A program made the position numbers and the translations under genes. From NCBI GenBank assembly GCA_015863195.1, contig JACBXO010000002.1:1-64000 (forward strand): a DNA stretch of 64,000 nt, given 5' to 3'. Shown here piece by piece: positions 18,121 through 28,164 of this stretch (its first letter is position 1; every line of letters begins with the position of its first letter). This stretch comes from Aerococcaceae bacterium DSM 111022 (GTDB lineage Bacteria > Bacillota > Bacilli > Lactobacillales > Aerococcaceae). The notes under the pieces are model-generated. The model saw only the letters and a program-made list of their open reading frames with translations, did not search any database and had not been told where the DNA came from.

Positions 18121-18158
18121 CAAAAAGAGACACCAACATCGGAGTTAGTGTCTCTTTC
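18121..18158 (-). terminator. Terminator of the catalase gene
   Basis: AAAGAGACAC pairs with GTGTCTCTTT, with additional AAC/GTT pairing inside, followed by a T-run on the minus strand. The 17820-18120 stretch upstream of opuC holds no other gene that I can support. Confidence 0.85.
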
Positions 18159-18184
18159 ATCTATACAATATTTTTCAAAAAATT

Positions 18185-19891
18185 TTATAGTAAGTGTGGG
18201 TCTGTTTCCCAAGCTGTTAGTGACGTTGGGTCTTGGACGTTGGTGTCGCGGCCTTCTGGTCCTAAGTCTTGGGCAGATTTTGGATTTGCAGGTTCAGTGG
18301 GGTCTTGTAAGTCGTTGAAGCGATTCAAGTCTTCTAACCATTGTTCGCGTGAATCTGACTTCATTGGCGTTAAGTCGATATTTTCGATGTTTAAGCCTAA
18401 TGCTTTAGCAACCCCTTCGCCGTAAGCAGGATCTGCTTGGTATGTATGCACCACGTGGCGGTATTTCACTTGAAGTGACGCGTCGCCCATATTGCGCGCT
18501 GTGTTTTCAAATAAAACTAATTGTTGCTCCGGTGTCATATTACGGAATAATTGACCAGGTTGTGAATAATAGTCTGAGTCGTCACCGCGGAAGTCATAGT
18601 AATCAACGTCTGCTGCTGTAAGTGATGGTTCGCCTTTTTCAGGTGAATCTTCCCAGTTTCCGTATGAGTTTGGATAATAATGCATTTGTGATCCAGAATT
18701 TTTCATACGCATTTCACCACGTGCGTGATATGGATGGAAATCTTTGACACCGCGTGGGTAGTTAACTGGGATTTGCCAGTAGTTTGTTCCTAAACGGTAA
18801 CGAGCCGCATCTTGGTAACCAAACAAACGTGCTTGTAACATGCGGTCTGGTGAAAATCCTAAACCTGGAACGGTATTTGATGGCTCAAAAGCTGCTTGTT
18901 CAACGTCATCATGATAGTTTTCTGGGTTTTTATTTAATTCAAATTCCCCTACTTCGATTAATGGGAAGTCTGCTTTTGGCCAAACTTTTGTTAAATCAAA
19001 TGGGTTGAATGATAAATTCTCCGCTTCTTCTTCAGTCATGACTTGAATATACATTTTCCATTTAGGGAATTCGCCTTTTTCAATCGCATTAAATAAGTCA
19101 CGTTGATGTGATTCGCGGTCGTCTGCGATAACGGTTGCTGACTCTTGGTCTGTTAAGTTTTGGATTCCTTGCTGTGAACGGAAATGATATTGAACCCAGA
19201 CACGTTCATTTGCTGCGTTAATCATTGAATATGTATGTGATGAGAAGCCATGCATATAACGGTATGACGACGGAATTCCGCGGTCAGACATAGTAATCGT
19301 TAATTGCATAAGTGATTCAGGCATTGATGTCCAGAAATCCCAGTTCATATGCGGTGAACGCATATTTGATTTTGGGTCACGCTTAATCGCATGGTTTAAA
19401 TCTGAGAAACGACGCGGTTCACGTAGGAAGAAGACTGGTGTATTGTTTCCGGCTAAGTCCCAGTTCCCTTCTTCAGTATAAAATTTCAGTGCGAAACCAC
19501 GGATATCACGTTCAGCATCTGCAGCACCCCGTTCACCAGCAACGGTTGAGAAACGGGCAAACATTTCAGTTTCTTTCCCGATTTCTGAAAAAATTGCTGC
19601 TTTAGTATACTGTGTAATATCATTTGTTACCTTAAATGTACCAAATGCCCCTGATCCTTTGGCATGCATTATTCGCTCAGGAATATTTTCACGGTTAAAG
19701 TGGCCTAACTTTTCTTGTAACCAAACATCTTGAAAAGCAACGGGTCCACGTGCGCCAGCTGTCATTGTATCTAAATCATTAACGACCGGTGCCCCTGCTT
19801 TAGTGTGTAACTTTTTCGTTTGTTCACCCGTTGTTGTATTATGACTTGACCCATATTCTATATTATTCTTATCCATTGGATTTTTTGACAT
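18185..19891 (-). CDS. katA: Monofunctional heme catalase
   Basis: Protein of 568 residues. The distal His76 lies in [12 protein letters not shown] and the distal Asn149 in [13 protein letters not shown]; the proximal heme ligand Tyr is in [17 protein letters not shown]. It is longer than typical small-subunit catalases (about 480-505 residues): there is a hydrophilic N-terminal lead of about 20 residues and a polar, proline- and aspartate-rich C-terminal tail of about 60. It removes hydrogen peroxide in the cytoplasm, which fits a genome that also encodes a peroxide-producing lactate oxidase. Monocistronic with its own terminator. I found no convincing PerR box. Confidence 0.93.
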   Translation of the reverse strand: MSKNPMDKNNIEYGSSHNTTTGEQTKKLHTKAGAPVVNDLDTMTAGARGPVAFQDVWLQEKLGHFNRENIPERIMHAKGSGAFGTFKVTNDITQYTKAAIFSEIGKETEMFARFSTVAGERGAADAERDIRGFALKFYTEEGNWDLAGNNTPVFFLREPRRFSDLNHAIKRDPKSNMRSPHMNWDFWTSMPESLMQLTITMSDRGIPSSYRYMHGFSSHTYSMINAANERVWVQYHFRSQQGIQNLTDQESATVIADDRESHQRDLFNAIEKGEFPKWKMYIQVMTEEEAENLSFNPFDLTKVWPKADFPLIEVGEFELNKNPENYHDDVEQAAFEPSNTVPGLGFSPDRMLQARLFGYQDAARYRLGTNYWQIPVNYPRGVKDFHPYHARGEMRMKNSGSQMHYYPNSYGNWEDSPEKGEPSLTAADVDYYDFRGDDSDYYSQPGQLFRNMTPEQQLVLFENTARNMGDASLQVKYRHVVHTYQADPAYGEGVAKALGLNIENIDLTPMKSDSREQWLEDLNRFNDLQDPTEPANPKSAQDLGPEGRDTNVQDPTSLTAWETDPHLL

Positions 19892-20109
19892 AATTATACC
19901 CCTTTACTATTATTTATAATATATATCATAACAGATATCTAACTCTTTCACATGATTTACGGTCAGATTAATTAATCGTCACAAAGTGAAGGTCGTTGCC
20001 AGAAAAGAATAAAAGTATGGTAGAATAAAATGCATTGCATTTAACTAGATTTTTTCACACAAAATCCAAAACTAAAGTGTATAATATAACTTGATACAGA
20101 GGTGATAAA

Positions 20110-20727
20110 ATGGTCAAGTACCCAGCCGGTCAAAGACCTAAGGCAAATAAAATTCAACGGCGTACAAAACAATCCGTTCAATACGGGAGTCGAGGTATGT
20201 CATTGGAAGATAAAATTAATAAATCAAATCAATACTATTTAAACCATGATGTCGCGGTGATTCATAAAAAACCGACACCGGTTCAAGTAGTAAAAGTAAA
20301 CTATCCAAAAAGAAGTGCCGCAAAAATTACGGAAGCTTACTACCGTCATGCTTCAACAACAGATTATAATGGTGTCTACAAAGGCTATTATATTGATTTT
20401 GAAGCCAAAGAAGTACGTAATAAAACGAGCTTCCCATTAAGTAATTTACCCGACCATCAAATTAAACATATGGAAAACTGTTTAGAACAAGGTGGTTTAG
20501 TTTTTATCATATTATCTTTTAAAGCACACGGCGAAACTTATTTAGTGCCTTTTAAAGAATTGTTAAATTATTTAAATTCAACGGATAAACAAAGCATACC
20601 TTATGATACAATTAAGGATATCAGTTTACTTATTAACGAGGGCTATGCCCCCTCTTTAGATTATATAGATGCAATCGATCGCTATATAACAAATATAGAA
20701 AGCGAGGACACCCATGAGCACAGGTAG
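20110..20727 (+). CDS. recU: Holliday junction resolvase RecU
   Basis: Protein of 205 residues with the RecU fold; the nuclease core includes YKGYYIDFEAKEVRNKTSFP, with the acidic/lysine metal-binding set, and SRGMSLEDKINKSNQYY near residue 30. It resolves recombination junctions during repair and chromosome segregation. As in most Firmicutes it is directly upstream of, and here overlaps by 14 bp, the class A penicillin-binding protein gene. The start has a good AGAGGTGA ribosome site. A TATAAT at about 20081 may be its -10 element. Confidence 0.93.
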   Translation: MVKYPAGQRPKANKIQRRTKQSVQYGSRGMSLEDKINKSNQYYLNHDVAVIHKKPTPVQVVKVNYPKRSAAKITEAYYRHASTTDYNGVYKGYYIDFEAKEVRNKTSFPLSNLPDHQIKHMENCLEQGGLVFIILSFKAHGETYLVPFKELLNYLNSTDKQSIPYDTIKDISLLINEGYAPSLDYIDAIDRYITNIESEDTHEHR

Positions 20728-23296
20728 CCGAATAGAAAGAAAGAAGTATAACAAACCAAATAAATCTGGTAAGAAAAAGAGAAAAAACAATTCAAAACGA
20801 CCACGTCGTTGGATTAAAAACACCATCATCGCGATGATTTTACTTTTCTTCTTAACAATCATTTCAGGTGCTGCATTGTTTGGCTATTACGCCTCTAATG
20901 CCCCAAAAATTACAGAAGAAGATTTAGTAGGTCAAGTATCCAGTAAAATTTATGACCGTGACGGTGAATTAATTAAGGAATTAGGTGGTCAAAACCGTGA
21001 CTTAATGACACCAGATGAAATTCCACAAGTATTAGAAGATGCGGTTTTAGCTATTGAAGATGCAAGGTTTTATCAACATACCGGAGTTGACCCAATTCGT
21101 ATTGTTGGTTCATTAATTGCCAACTTACGAGCAGGTGAAATTCTTCAAGGTGGATCAACGATCACTCAGCAATTAGTTAAATTATCCGTCTTCTCAACCG
21201 ATTTCCAAGACCAAACTCTCGAACGTAAAGCACAAGAAGCTTGGCTAGCCTTACAAATTGAGCAAGAATTAAGTAAAGATGAAATTTTAACTTTATATCT
21301 CAATAAAATGTTCTACTCAAATAATACATATGGTGCCAAAACAGCCGCACAAAATTTCTTTGGTAAAGACATCTCAGAAATTAACTTAGCTGAAGCTGCA
21401 CTATTAGCCGGCCTACCCCAAGCTCCTTCAGATTACGACCCATACAGTAATCCTGAAGACGCTAAAGAACGTCGTGATTTAGTTTTAGGCGTTATGTTAG
21501 ACCGTGAAATGATTACGGAAGCAGAATATAACGAAGCGGTTAATACTTCGATTGAGTCGATGTTACAACCTTTAGACGACGGTACTGTACAAGATATCGA
21601 CTTCGTGATGGATTCTTACTTAGACGTTGTCGCATATGAAGTACAAGAAAACTTCAATATGAATATCTATACCGACGGTGTGGAAGTATACACAAATGTT
21701 GACTTAGACGCCCAAGAACATTTATACAATACGGTGAATAATAATTCAGAAATCGGCTTTACGGATGATGAAATGCAGACAGCCTCTTCGATTATTGACG
21801 TTTCAACAGGACAGTTAGTCGCTGTTATTGGTGGCCGTAAACAAGATGCCATTATGGGACTTAACCGAGCGAATACACTGAATCGTTCAGTCGCTTCAAC
21901 CATGAAGCCATTATCAGCTTATGGTCCAGCTTTTGAGTATTTAAACTTCTCAACAGGAACACTTGTTGTTGATGAGCCGTATGAATACTCAAATGGCGCT
22001 GAAATTTATAACTATGACTTTAGTTATGAAGGCAATCAGACAATCCGTGAAGCCCTAGCCGGTTCACGGAACATACCTGCTTTAAAAGTACTTCAAAAAG
22101 TGGGATTAGATAATTCTTATGCCTTCTTACAAAAGATGGATATTCAAATTTTAAATAATAATGAAAAAGAATTAGTTGAAGCTAACGCTATCGGTGGAGA
22201 AATGACGCCAATCCAATTAGCAGGTGCTTATGCAACCATTGCTAATTACGGAACTTACACAAAACCATATTCAGTGTCACGCGTTGTCACAACCGCTGGT
22301 TCTGTGTTAGAAACTGAAGTTGTCTCCCGTGAAGCAATGAAATCATCAACTGCTTACATGTTAGTTGATATCTTAAAAGATGTACCTGGAAACTTCGCGT
22401 CACGTTCCGACATCGAAGGTCTACATCATGCAGGTAAAACAGGAACAACAAATTATACTGATGAACAATTACAACAATTAGGTATCGATGCATCTACTTA
22501 TGCTGCACCAGACGGTTGGTATGCTGGTATGACACCACAATATGCCATTGCATCATGGGTTGGATACGATGATCCTTATCAACCTGGAAATTACTTAACA
22601 TTACAGGACACTTCCATTCCACAAGCCATCTACAGAGAAATGATGACTTACTTAATGCAAGATGTCCCTGTCACTGACTGGCAAAAACCAGACACTGTTG
22701 TTGAAGTGGAAATTGAAAAATATACGGATCCAGTTAAATTACCTGGTCCATATACACCATCAAATATGAAGTCCGAAGAATTATTCATTGAAGGAACACA
22801 ACCAGAAGATCAATCATTAGAATTTGGTCAATATGTGAACCCACCAACATCATTCAACGCTTCATATGACCAAGAAAATCAACAAATCGTTGCAAACTGG
22901 TCAGGTAACTTACCAGAAGGCGCAACCTATCTATTAAACTTAGACGGACAAATGATCTATCAAGGAACAGATACAGCCTTCGCCATCGCAGCCCCAGAAA
23001 TGGGATCATACATTTTACGCTTATCTATCGTAAGTGGCAACTCAACTTCCGACACAATGGTCATTGAGTTAACACTCACCGAAGAAAGCTCATCTGAAGA
23101 AACATCCGAAACAAGCGAAAGCTCCGATGAATCGACAGACGAATCAATCAGCGACGAGTCCGCCCCAGCTGAAGGCGAAACGCCAACCGATCCAACCACT
23201 CCTGAAACAGGAACCGAGGATCCAGCAACCGGACAACCCGCCACCCCACCTGCTACCGACGGAGCCCAAGCGCCTTCGGCCAGTAACGCCGGTTAA
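20714..23296 (+). CDS. ponA: Class A penicillin-binding protein 1A
   Basis: Bifunctional peptidoglycan synthase of 860 residues. A basic cytoplasmic tail (1-36) precedes one membrane segment (about 37-60). The glycosyltransferase domain has Glu115 in AIEDARFYQH and GGSTITQQ (146-153). The transpeptidase has Ser395/Lys398 (STMK), SRN (451-453) and KTGTT (575-579). After about residue 680 there is a fibronectin-like segment, then a long low-complexity tail rich in Ser, Glu, Thr and Pro, likely spanning the wall. It polymerises and cross-links peptidoglycan outside the membrane. Co-transcribed with recU. Confidence 0.95.
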   Translation: MSTGSRIERKKYNKPNKSGKKKRKNNSKRPRRWIKNTIIAMILLFFLTIISGAALFGYYASNAPKITEEDLVGQVSSKIYDRDGELIKELGGQNRDLMTPDEIPQVLEDAVLAIEDARFYQHTGVDPIRIVGSLIANLRAGEILQGGSTITQQLVKLSVFSTDFQDQTLERKAQEAWLALQIEQELSKDEILTLYLNKMFYSNNTYGAKTAAQNFFGKDISEINLAEAALLAGLPQAPSDYDPYSNPEDAKERRDLVLGVMLDREMITEAEYNEAVNTSIESMLQPLDDGTVQDIDFVMDSYLDVVAYEVQENFNMNIYTDGVEVYTNVDLDAQEHLYNTVNNNSEIGFTDDEMQTASSIIDVSTGQLVAVIGGRKQDAIMGLNRANTLNRSVASTMKPLSAYGPAFEYLNFSTGTLVVDEPYEYSNGAEIYNYDFSYEGNQTIREALAGSRNIPALKVLQKVGLDNSYAFLQKMDIQILNNNEKELVEANAIGGEMTPIQLAGAYATIANYGTYTKPYSVSRVVTTAGSVLETEVVSREAMKSSTAYMLVDILKDVPGNFASRSDIEGLHHAGKTGTTNYTDEQLQQLGIDASTYAAPDGWYAGMTPQYAIASWVGYDDPYQPGNYLTLQDTSIPQAIYREMMTYLMQDVPVTDWQKPDTVVEVEIEKYTDPVKLPGPYTPSNMKSEELFIEGTQPEDQSLEFGQYVNPPTSFNASYDQENQQIVANWSGNLPEGATYLLNLDGQMIYQGTDTAFAIAAPEMGSYILRLSIVSGNSTSDTMVIELTLTEESSSEETSETSESSDESTDESISDESAPAEGETPTDPTTPETGTEDPATGQPATPPATDGAQAPSASNAG

Positions 23297-23304
23297 TAAC
23301 ATTC

Positions 23305-23340
23305 ATAGTGTTGGTGAGAAATCACCAGCACTATTTTTTC
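23305..23340 (+). terminator. Terminator of recU-ponA
   Basis: A 13-bp stem (ATAGTGTTGGTGA with its near-perfect complement) with a GAAA loop is followed by six T. Confidence 0.9.
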
Positions 23341-23404
23341 ACCCCTTTTTAAAAGTATGGCACAAGGAATCAAAAAGTTCATAAATATCGCAATTCAGCT
23401 GTGA

Positions 23405-23780
23405 ATTCTCAACTACCTTCCCAAATCACGAAGCTATTCTGACTCCGACTCGAGTACCTTCCCGATTCACGAAGCTATTCTGATCGATTTGAGCCCAAAG
23501 ATTGACGAATCGTCAATCTACTCAAAAATCTGTCCGAGAAGATTGACTATTCATCAATCTATTCAGTATTTCTCCCGAGAAGATTGACAGTTCGTCAATC
23601 TATTCCAGTTTTCCTAAAAGAAGTGAGACGAACCTTCTCTCTTCCCAAATCCCAAACCAAGAAGAGGGACAAACCTTCTCTCTTCCCAAATCCCAAACCA
23701 AGAAGAGGGACGAACCTTCTCTCTTCCCAAATCGCATACAGAGAAGTGAGGCGAATCTTCGCTCTTCCCCAATCCAAAAA
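23405..23780. repeat. Compound 41-bp tandem hairpin array (three subfamilies)
   Basis: Three successive blocks, each with a 41-bp period. CTTC...GAAG units (ACCTTCCC) start at 23414 and 23455. GATTGAC/GTCAATC hairpins start at 23500, 23541 and 23582. GAAG(T/A)GRGA...CTTC hairpins start at 23620, 23661, 23702 and 23743. The same three arm types recur separately in the arrays at 42.8, 33.1, 52.8 and 62.8 kb. The gap lies between the convergent ponA and dsdA genes. Confidence 0.9.
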
Positions 23781-23879
23781 CCTGAACAGAGACTCTCTGT
23801 TACTCTTCTAAAATAAAACCAACTAGCCAGCGACCATTCATCCACTTTCCCACTCAATTCAATTCGTCTCCACACAAAA

Positions 23880-23920
23880 AGCGTCAAAATGCACTTTAAT
23901 AGAATGCATTTTGACGCTAT
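23880..23920 (-). terminator. Terminator of dsdA
   Basis: AGCGTCAAAATGCA pairs with TGCATTTTGACGCT around an 11-nt loop; the minus strand then runs into TTTTTGTG. Confidence 0.85.
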
Positions 23921-23934
23921 ACTTTTACAAAAGA

Positions 23935-25269
23935 TTAATAGGTTTCTAAACCGGCTTGAATAAAGGCTTGCATGTCAGCCTCTGGGACCATCGAACCGCC
24001 CGTCGCCCAAGCGATGTGGGTGATGTTAGAGTGGTCAGCGATATTTAAATCGGCCAGGAACTGCTTCCCTTCAGCTTTTTGGAATAAGCGACTTGGACCA
24101 GGAGTTCCGGCTAAAGCGGCTGGTTCTAATTGGATATCCTCGATTTCGTGCATTTTAGCAAGTAAATGCATTGAATCATGCTCGCTCACGGTGAAACCGC
24201 CGTCGAAATAATGTTCCATCAATTCAGCGACAAAACCAGACGTTTGCGGAACCGCTAAACCGTCCATGACTGTTTTACCGTCGATATTCACGTCAGTAAC
24301 ATTGATATTATCGTATTCTTGCGTCATTAAGCCAAGTAACATCGATGGCATATGCGCCGGCTCCGCGAAGAAGCAATGAACATTGTCACCAAATACTTGT
24401 TTTAGGCCGAAGGTAATGCCACCTGGACTACCTCCGATGCCGCATGGTAAGTAGACAAACAGCGGATGATTTGAATCTACAGGAATTTTCGCTGCCGCTA
24501 ATTGTTTCTTCAATCGTAACCCACCAACGGTGTAACCCATAAATAAATCGACCGAGTGCTCGTCATCGACAAAATATGAAGCAGGATTTGCTTCTGACTC
24601 CATACGCCCTTGTCTAACTGCTTCAGTGAAGTTGGTGTTATGTTCAACCACTTTAACACCACGAGATCTTAGGAATTCTTTCTTCCATTCTTTAGCTTCA
24701 ACCGACATATGAATCACCACTTCAAAGCCAAGTGCACGTGCCATAGTTCCAACAGAAATACCAAGATTCCCAGTAGTACCAACCACAATTTGACGTCCAT
24801 TAAAGAATTCACGGAATTCCTCAGAAGCAAATTTAGTATAGTCATCGTCGAAACCTGACAGTAGTCCTGCTTCAATCGCAATTGTTTCTGCATGTTTTAA
24901 AACTTCATAAATTGCTCCACGCGCCTTAATCGTTCCAGCGATTGGCAGAGAATCATCCCGTTTTAAATACATATTTCCTTGAATTTTTGTGTCATAAAAT
25001 GATTCTAAATAAGATTTGAATTCAGGAATTTCGGTAATAAATGATTCAATAATACCATCTGTTTCAACAGTATCTTCAAAAGTTGCCTTAATAAATGGCG
25101 CAAAGCGTTCTAAACGATCCGAAGCATCATGGATATCTTTCATTGAATATTTAACTTTAGTGTTCGCCTCTGCAACCGTTTCTTTATTGGGATTAATCCA
25201 AAAAACATCCTCCATCTGGCATAACTCTTTCAATTGAGGGATTGTTTTTTCCAAACTTTTTATTGTCAT
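23935..25269 (-). CDS. dsdA: D-serine ammonia-lyase
   Basis: PLP enzyme of 444 residues, starting at the ATG at 25269 behind a GGAAGG ribosome site (a TTG codon directly precedes it). The PLP lysine is Lys116 (Lys115 from the chosen ATG) in IAGTIKARGAIYEV, and the phosphate loop is GTTGNLGISVG. These and the overall length match DsdA. It deaminates D-serine to pyruvate and ammonia, detoxifying D-serine or using it as carbon and nitrogen source. No D-serine transporter or regulator gene is adjacent. Monocistronic. Confidence 0.92.
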   Translation of the reverse strand: MTIKSLEKTIPQLKELCQMEDVFWINPNKETVAEANTKVKYSMKDIHDASDRLERFAPFIKATFEDTVETDGIIESFITEIPEFKSYLESFYDTKIQGNMYLKRDDSLPIAGTIKARGAIYEVLKHAETIAIEAGLLSGFDDDYTKFASEEFREFFNGRQIVVGTTGNLGISVGTMARALGFEVVIHMSVEAKEWKKEFLRSRGVKVVEHNTNFTEAVRQGRMESEANPASYFVDDEHSVDLFMGYTVGGLRLKKQLAAAKIPVDSNHPLFVYLPCGIGGSPGGITFGLKQVFGDNVHCFFAEPAHMPSMLLGLMTQEYDNINVTDVNIDGKTVMDGLAVPQTSGFVAELMEHYFDGGFTVSEHDSMHLLAKMHEIEDIQLEPAALAGTPGPSRLFQKAEGKQFLADLNIADHSNITHIAWATGGSMVPEADMQAFIQAGLETY

Positions 25270-25365
25270 CAATACCTTCCTTTCTATTTTAAAAGTTCAA
25301 CTCATGTATTTTATCATAGAATATGTCACAATGATGCCATTTTAATCCATTTCATCAAACTTTAA

Positions 25366-25575
25366 CTAAACAGGCCAAAAAGTGATTAAGGCAGAAAAAT
25401 AGATGAAAAGTAGTGATGTAGAATTACGAGATCCGAAATGACGAAATATAACGGTCAGGAAGACGAAATTCAGTAATACTAATAAAAAAATACGCGTGTA
25501 ATTATTATTCAACCACTCCCGCCTTTGACCAAGCTGCTGAGGAAAAGAGCCGATTTCGTAATATATCTTAAAATT
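25366..25575 (-). CDS. Doubtful small membrane protein
   Basis: A frame of about 70 codons opening with TTG near 25578. It would encode two hydrophobic segments (for example IFLLVLLNFVFLTVIF) after a polar N-terminus. There is no good ribosome site and I recognise no family. It could be a decayed gene remnant or chance. The rest of the 25270-25670 gap holds nothing I can name. Confidence 0.2.
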   Translation of the reverse strand, partial: NFKIYYEIGSFPQQLGQRREWLNNNYTRIFLLVLLNFVFLTVIFRHFGSRNSTSLLFIYFSALITFWPV

Positions 25576-25671
25576 CAATCAGGATAGAGCCGTATGAAAT
25601 CAATGTCTTAAAGATGTTGATCTTATGCGGTTTATTTATTTTTTGACCTTCCACAGCCTATCACACAAAAA

Positions 25672-25700
25672 ATCCCGAAGCAATTAAGCTCCGGGATAAT
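25672..25700 (-). terminator. Terminator of the BMP-family gene
   Basis: ATCCCG(G)AGC-type stem across an AATTA loop, followed on the minus strand by six T. Confidence 0.8.
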
Positions 25701-25725
25701 AGAGGTTATCTTTTAAGAGTTGAAA

Positions 25726-26775
25726 TTAACGTTCTGGTGTTTCAGGAACTTCAATTTCTCCATCAATAATTTGTTGTCTATATTCAGCAACAGCTTCCTT
25801 AACTTCATCAGTTAATTGACCTTCAGTTAAATCAACACCACCATCTTCTAAACCATAAACAGCGTGAGTTGCCTCGAAGCCATTTTCATTTGTTTGATCG
25901 ATGAATGTTAAAATACCATTACCTACTTCTTTTAATGTTGAAGTTAAAGTTAAGTGACGCTCTTCGCCGTCAACTTCTACAATACCTTCTTCGTCTTGGT
26001 CACGGTCAACACCGATTACCCATAAGTTACGTGAAGGATCGTTCGTAACTAAGTCTTTAGCTTCTGAGAATACACCATTACCTGTGTCTCCTGAAGCGTG
26101 GAAGATGATATCTGCGTCATTAGCATACATAGCAGCTGCGATTTGTTTACCAGCTGATGCATCCCCGAAGCTACCTGCATATTCTACAGTAATTTCAATG
26201 TCAGGATTTACCGCTTTAGCCCCTGCAACGAATCCAGCTTCAAAACGGTCAATAACAACACCTTCAACCCCACCAACAAAACCAAGATGATCAGTTTCAG
26301 TAGTCATCGCTGCCGCAACACCTGCTAAGAATGAAGCCTCGTGGTCTTTAAAGTTGATTGTCGCAACGTTTTCTTCTTCAGAAGTTGCATCAACAATGAT
26401 AAAGTTTTTATCTCTGAACTGTTGAGCCGTTTGGTTAATTGCAGGCTCTAATTTATACCCAATACCAAAAATCAAGTCAAAGTTTGCTTGCATTGCTGTA
26501 TTAATATTATTAATAAAATCTGAGTCACTATCAGATTGGATATAATCATATCCTTCAGCTCCACGCTCTAAACCATTGTCTTCACCGTATTGTGTAATAC
26601 CTTCCCAAGCAGACTGGTTAAATGATTTGTCATCCACCCCACCAATATCTGTAATCATAACAACAGAAGCTAAATCATTTTCTTCTTCCTGTGCTTTTGC
26701 CGCCATTGGTGCTAACGCTCCTAAAAGAGCTAGACCTGCCATTGTGTACTTTACTAACTTGCTATGCTTTTTCAT
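25726..26775 (-). CDS. BMP/Med-family substrate-binding protein lacking a lipobox
   Basis: Protein of 349 residues of the basic membrane protein (BmpA/Med/TmpC) family, whose members usually bind nucleosides for an ABC transporter. Family segments include MITDIGGVDDKSFNQSAWEG near the N-terminus, DHEASFLAGVAAAM and FHASGDTGNGVF. The signal sequence ends GALAPMAAKAQEEE: there is no cysteine, so it appears to be cut by signal peptidase I instead of being lipidated, which is unusual for this family in Gram-positives. No permease or ATPase gene is next to it. A cre-like site lies about 95 bp upstream. Ligand unknown. Confidence 0.85.
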   Translation of the reverse strand: MKKHSKLVKYTMAGLALLGALAPMAAKAQEEENDLASVVMITDIGGVDDKSFNQSAWEGITQYGEDNGLERGAEGYDYIQSDSDSDFINNINTAMQANFDLIFGIGYKLEPAINQTAQQFRDKNFIIVDATSEEENVATINFKDHEASFLAGVAAAMTTETDHLGFVGGVEGVVIDRFEAGFVAGAKAVNPDIEITVEYAGSFGDASAGKQIAAAMYANDADIIFHASGDTGNGVFSEAKDLVTNDPSRNLWVIGVDRDQDEEGIVEVDGEERHLTLTSTLKEVGNGILTFIDQTNENGFEATHAVYGLEDGGVDLTEGQLTDEVKEAVAEYRQQIIDGEIEVPETPER

Positions 26776-26865
26776 TGCAATGCCTCCTAAATTTTATTTA
26801 CTCACCGGTAAAAATTAAATACTTTCAACATTTCAAAGTATTGCCAATTACTATTGTACTATTTT

Positions 26866-26880
26866 TTGGAAACGATTACC
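26866..26880. promoter_or_regulatory. cre-like site upstream of the BMP-family gene
   Basis: TTGGAAACGATTACC matches 14 of 15 positions of WTGNAANCGNWNNCW. It overlaps the stop codon of the upstream CAP-domain gene. Confidence 0.4.
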
Positions 26881-27919
26881 ACATAATATTACTATAAAAA
26901 ATTTCTGTATAATAAGGCTGATTTTCAGTGTCAAAAGTAACACCCGTTCCTAACCTAGTCACATCTTCCTGCAGAATATTAACACGGTGGCCCCTAGAAT
27001 TCATCAATCCCTGATGCGCATAGATACTACTCTTTTGCCCAAAAGCTAAATTCTCCGCAGCAATCAAAAACTCAATCCCATCCTCAGTCATCCGATCAAA
27101 TGGTGTTTGCCCCTCTAAATTCACATGATCAAAATACTGATTCACCGCCATATCCTGACTATGATTATAAGCCGTATCAGCCGCTTCCTGCGACCACTCA
27201 AGTAAAGGTAAATCAAATTTCAAACGCGTCGCATTCGTTAAATCAAACAATTGCTCCTCTAACGCATAACTAAAATCCAAATTTCCTTCACTATATAAAG
27301 AATCAAAATTCATCTCAGTATCATAATCAATTATTTGCGCAGCCTCCACCGTATTATTTTGATAGGTGTCATAAAAAACAGTCACAAATTGATTATTTAA
27401 TAAGTATACATCATAAGCCTCTTCGCTATCAATGATATAATGCGTATTCCCCTTTTCAATAAACTCTAAAGGCTCCCCGAGCAACTCACGCACTTCCTCT
27501 TGCTTCGTTCCCGTTTGAATCCCATAAGGCAACTGAAAAATATCTTGATTCGAAAATAACCCACGCACCGCATTACTCTCATCATACATCACCATCATAA
27601 AATTCCCATAGCCCTGATGATAAGTCGTCCAATTCAAACCATACTCATTCACCGACTCCGCCTGTTGCTGATGAATATACTCAACCTGCTCTCGATTATC
27701 CCCAATCTCAATACCACCCACACGCAACGGCTCTTCTGCACTCACATCAATCATGCTCGCCTCACGCTGCGACAATGGCAGCACCTTCAAATCATACTTC
27801 AAATAATTCGTCGCACTATACTGAATATCATCCATCAAATCGTCAACCACCGGACTCCACAACGGAAAACTCATCACCACCGCCGCCAGCACGACCAACC
27901 TCTTCAATTTACGCCCCAT
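26876..27919 (-). CDS. CAP-domain (SCP-like) exported protein with CAP-associated N-terminal domain
   Basis: Protein of 347 residues. An N-terminal hydrophobic segment (LVVLAAVVMSFPLW, about 9-22) is a signal anchor. The middle (about 65-200) resembles the CAP-associated N-terminal domain of B. subtilis YlbC-type proteins (PLRVGGIEIGDNREQVE, GIQTGTKQEEVRELLGEP). The C-terminal CAP domain spans about 220-347 with FDLTNATRLKFDLPLLEW, YNHSQDMA, FDHVNLEGQTPFDRM, ENLAFG and SRGHRVNIL. It probably acts at the cell surface; the biochemical role of bacterial CAP proteins is largely unknown. The 5' third has more GC-rich codons than the rest. Confidence 0.85.
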   Translation of the reverse strand: MGRKLKRLVVLAAVVMSFPLWSPVVDDLMDDIQYSATNYLKYDLKVLPLSQREASMIDVSAEEPLRVGGIEIGDNREQVEYIHQQQAESVNEYGLNWTTYHQGYGNFMMVMYDESNAVRGLFSNQDIFQLPYGIQTGTKQEEVRELLGEPLEFIEKGNTHYIIDSEEAYDVYLLNNQFVTVFYDTYQNNTVEAAQIIDYDTEMNFDSLYSEGNLDFSYALEEQLFDLTNATRLKFDLPLLEWSQEAADTAYNHSQDMAVNQYFDHVNLEGQTPFDRMTEDGIEFLIAAENLAFGQKSSIYAHQGLMNSRGHRVNILQEDVTRLGTGVTFDTENQPYYTEIFYSNIMW

Positions 27920-27939
27920 CTCAAACTCCTTCGTACTTA

Positions 27940-28164
27940 ATTACCCCAATTATACCCCAACCCACCTCAACTTTTGCAAAAGTATGGCACAATTCAAACA
28001 AAATACAAATTTAAGAAAATAAATTCAAAGTTCATACTATTTCAGTACAATTTAAAAATGGCAATAAGAATCATTATTCACCTAAAAGACTAAATTACAC
28101 AAAAACCAAACAGCAGACAAAATTACTAATCCAAAAATAATCAAATGCCATTAAAGCCAAACTG
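27940..28164. other. AT-rich intergenic stretch upstream of the CAP gene
   Basis: Nothing coding is seen. It should hold the promoter of the CAP-domain gene, but I could not single one out. Confidence 0.4.

Noticed and set aside
17814-18212. 132-codon minus-strand frame upstream of opuC
   Set aside because: It runs through the catalase terminator and the end of the catalase gene, has no ribosome site, and its product looks like no protein family.
19892-20040. PerR box upstream of catalase
   Set aside because: AT-rich palindrome-like stretches (TTATTTATAATATA) do not reach a convincing match to the Per consensus.
22960-23244. Antisense frame rich in Ser and Val
   Set aside because: A shadow of the low-complexity Ser/Glu/Pro tail of ponA.
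23584-23887. Several 60-95 codon frames on both strands
   Set aside because: They lie wholly inside the compound 41-bp hairpin array.
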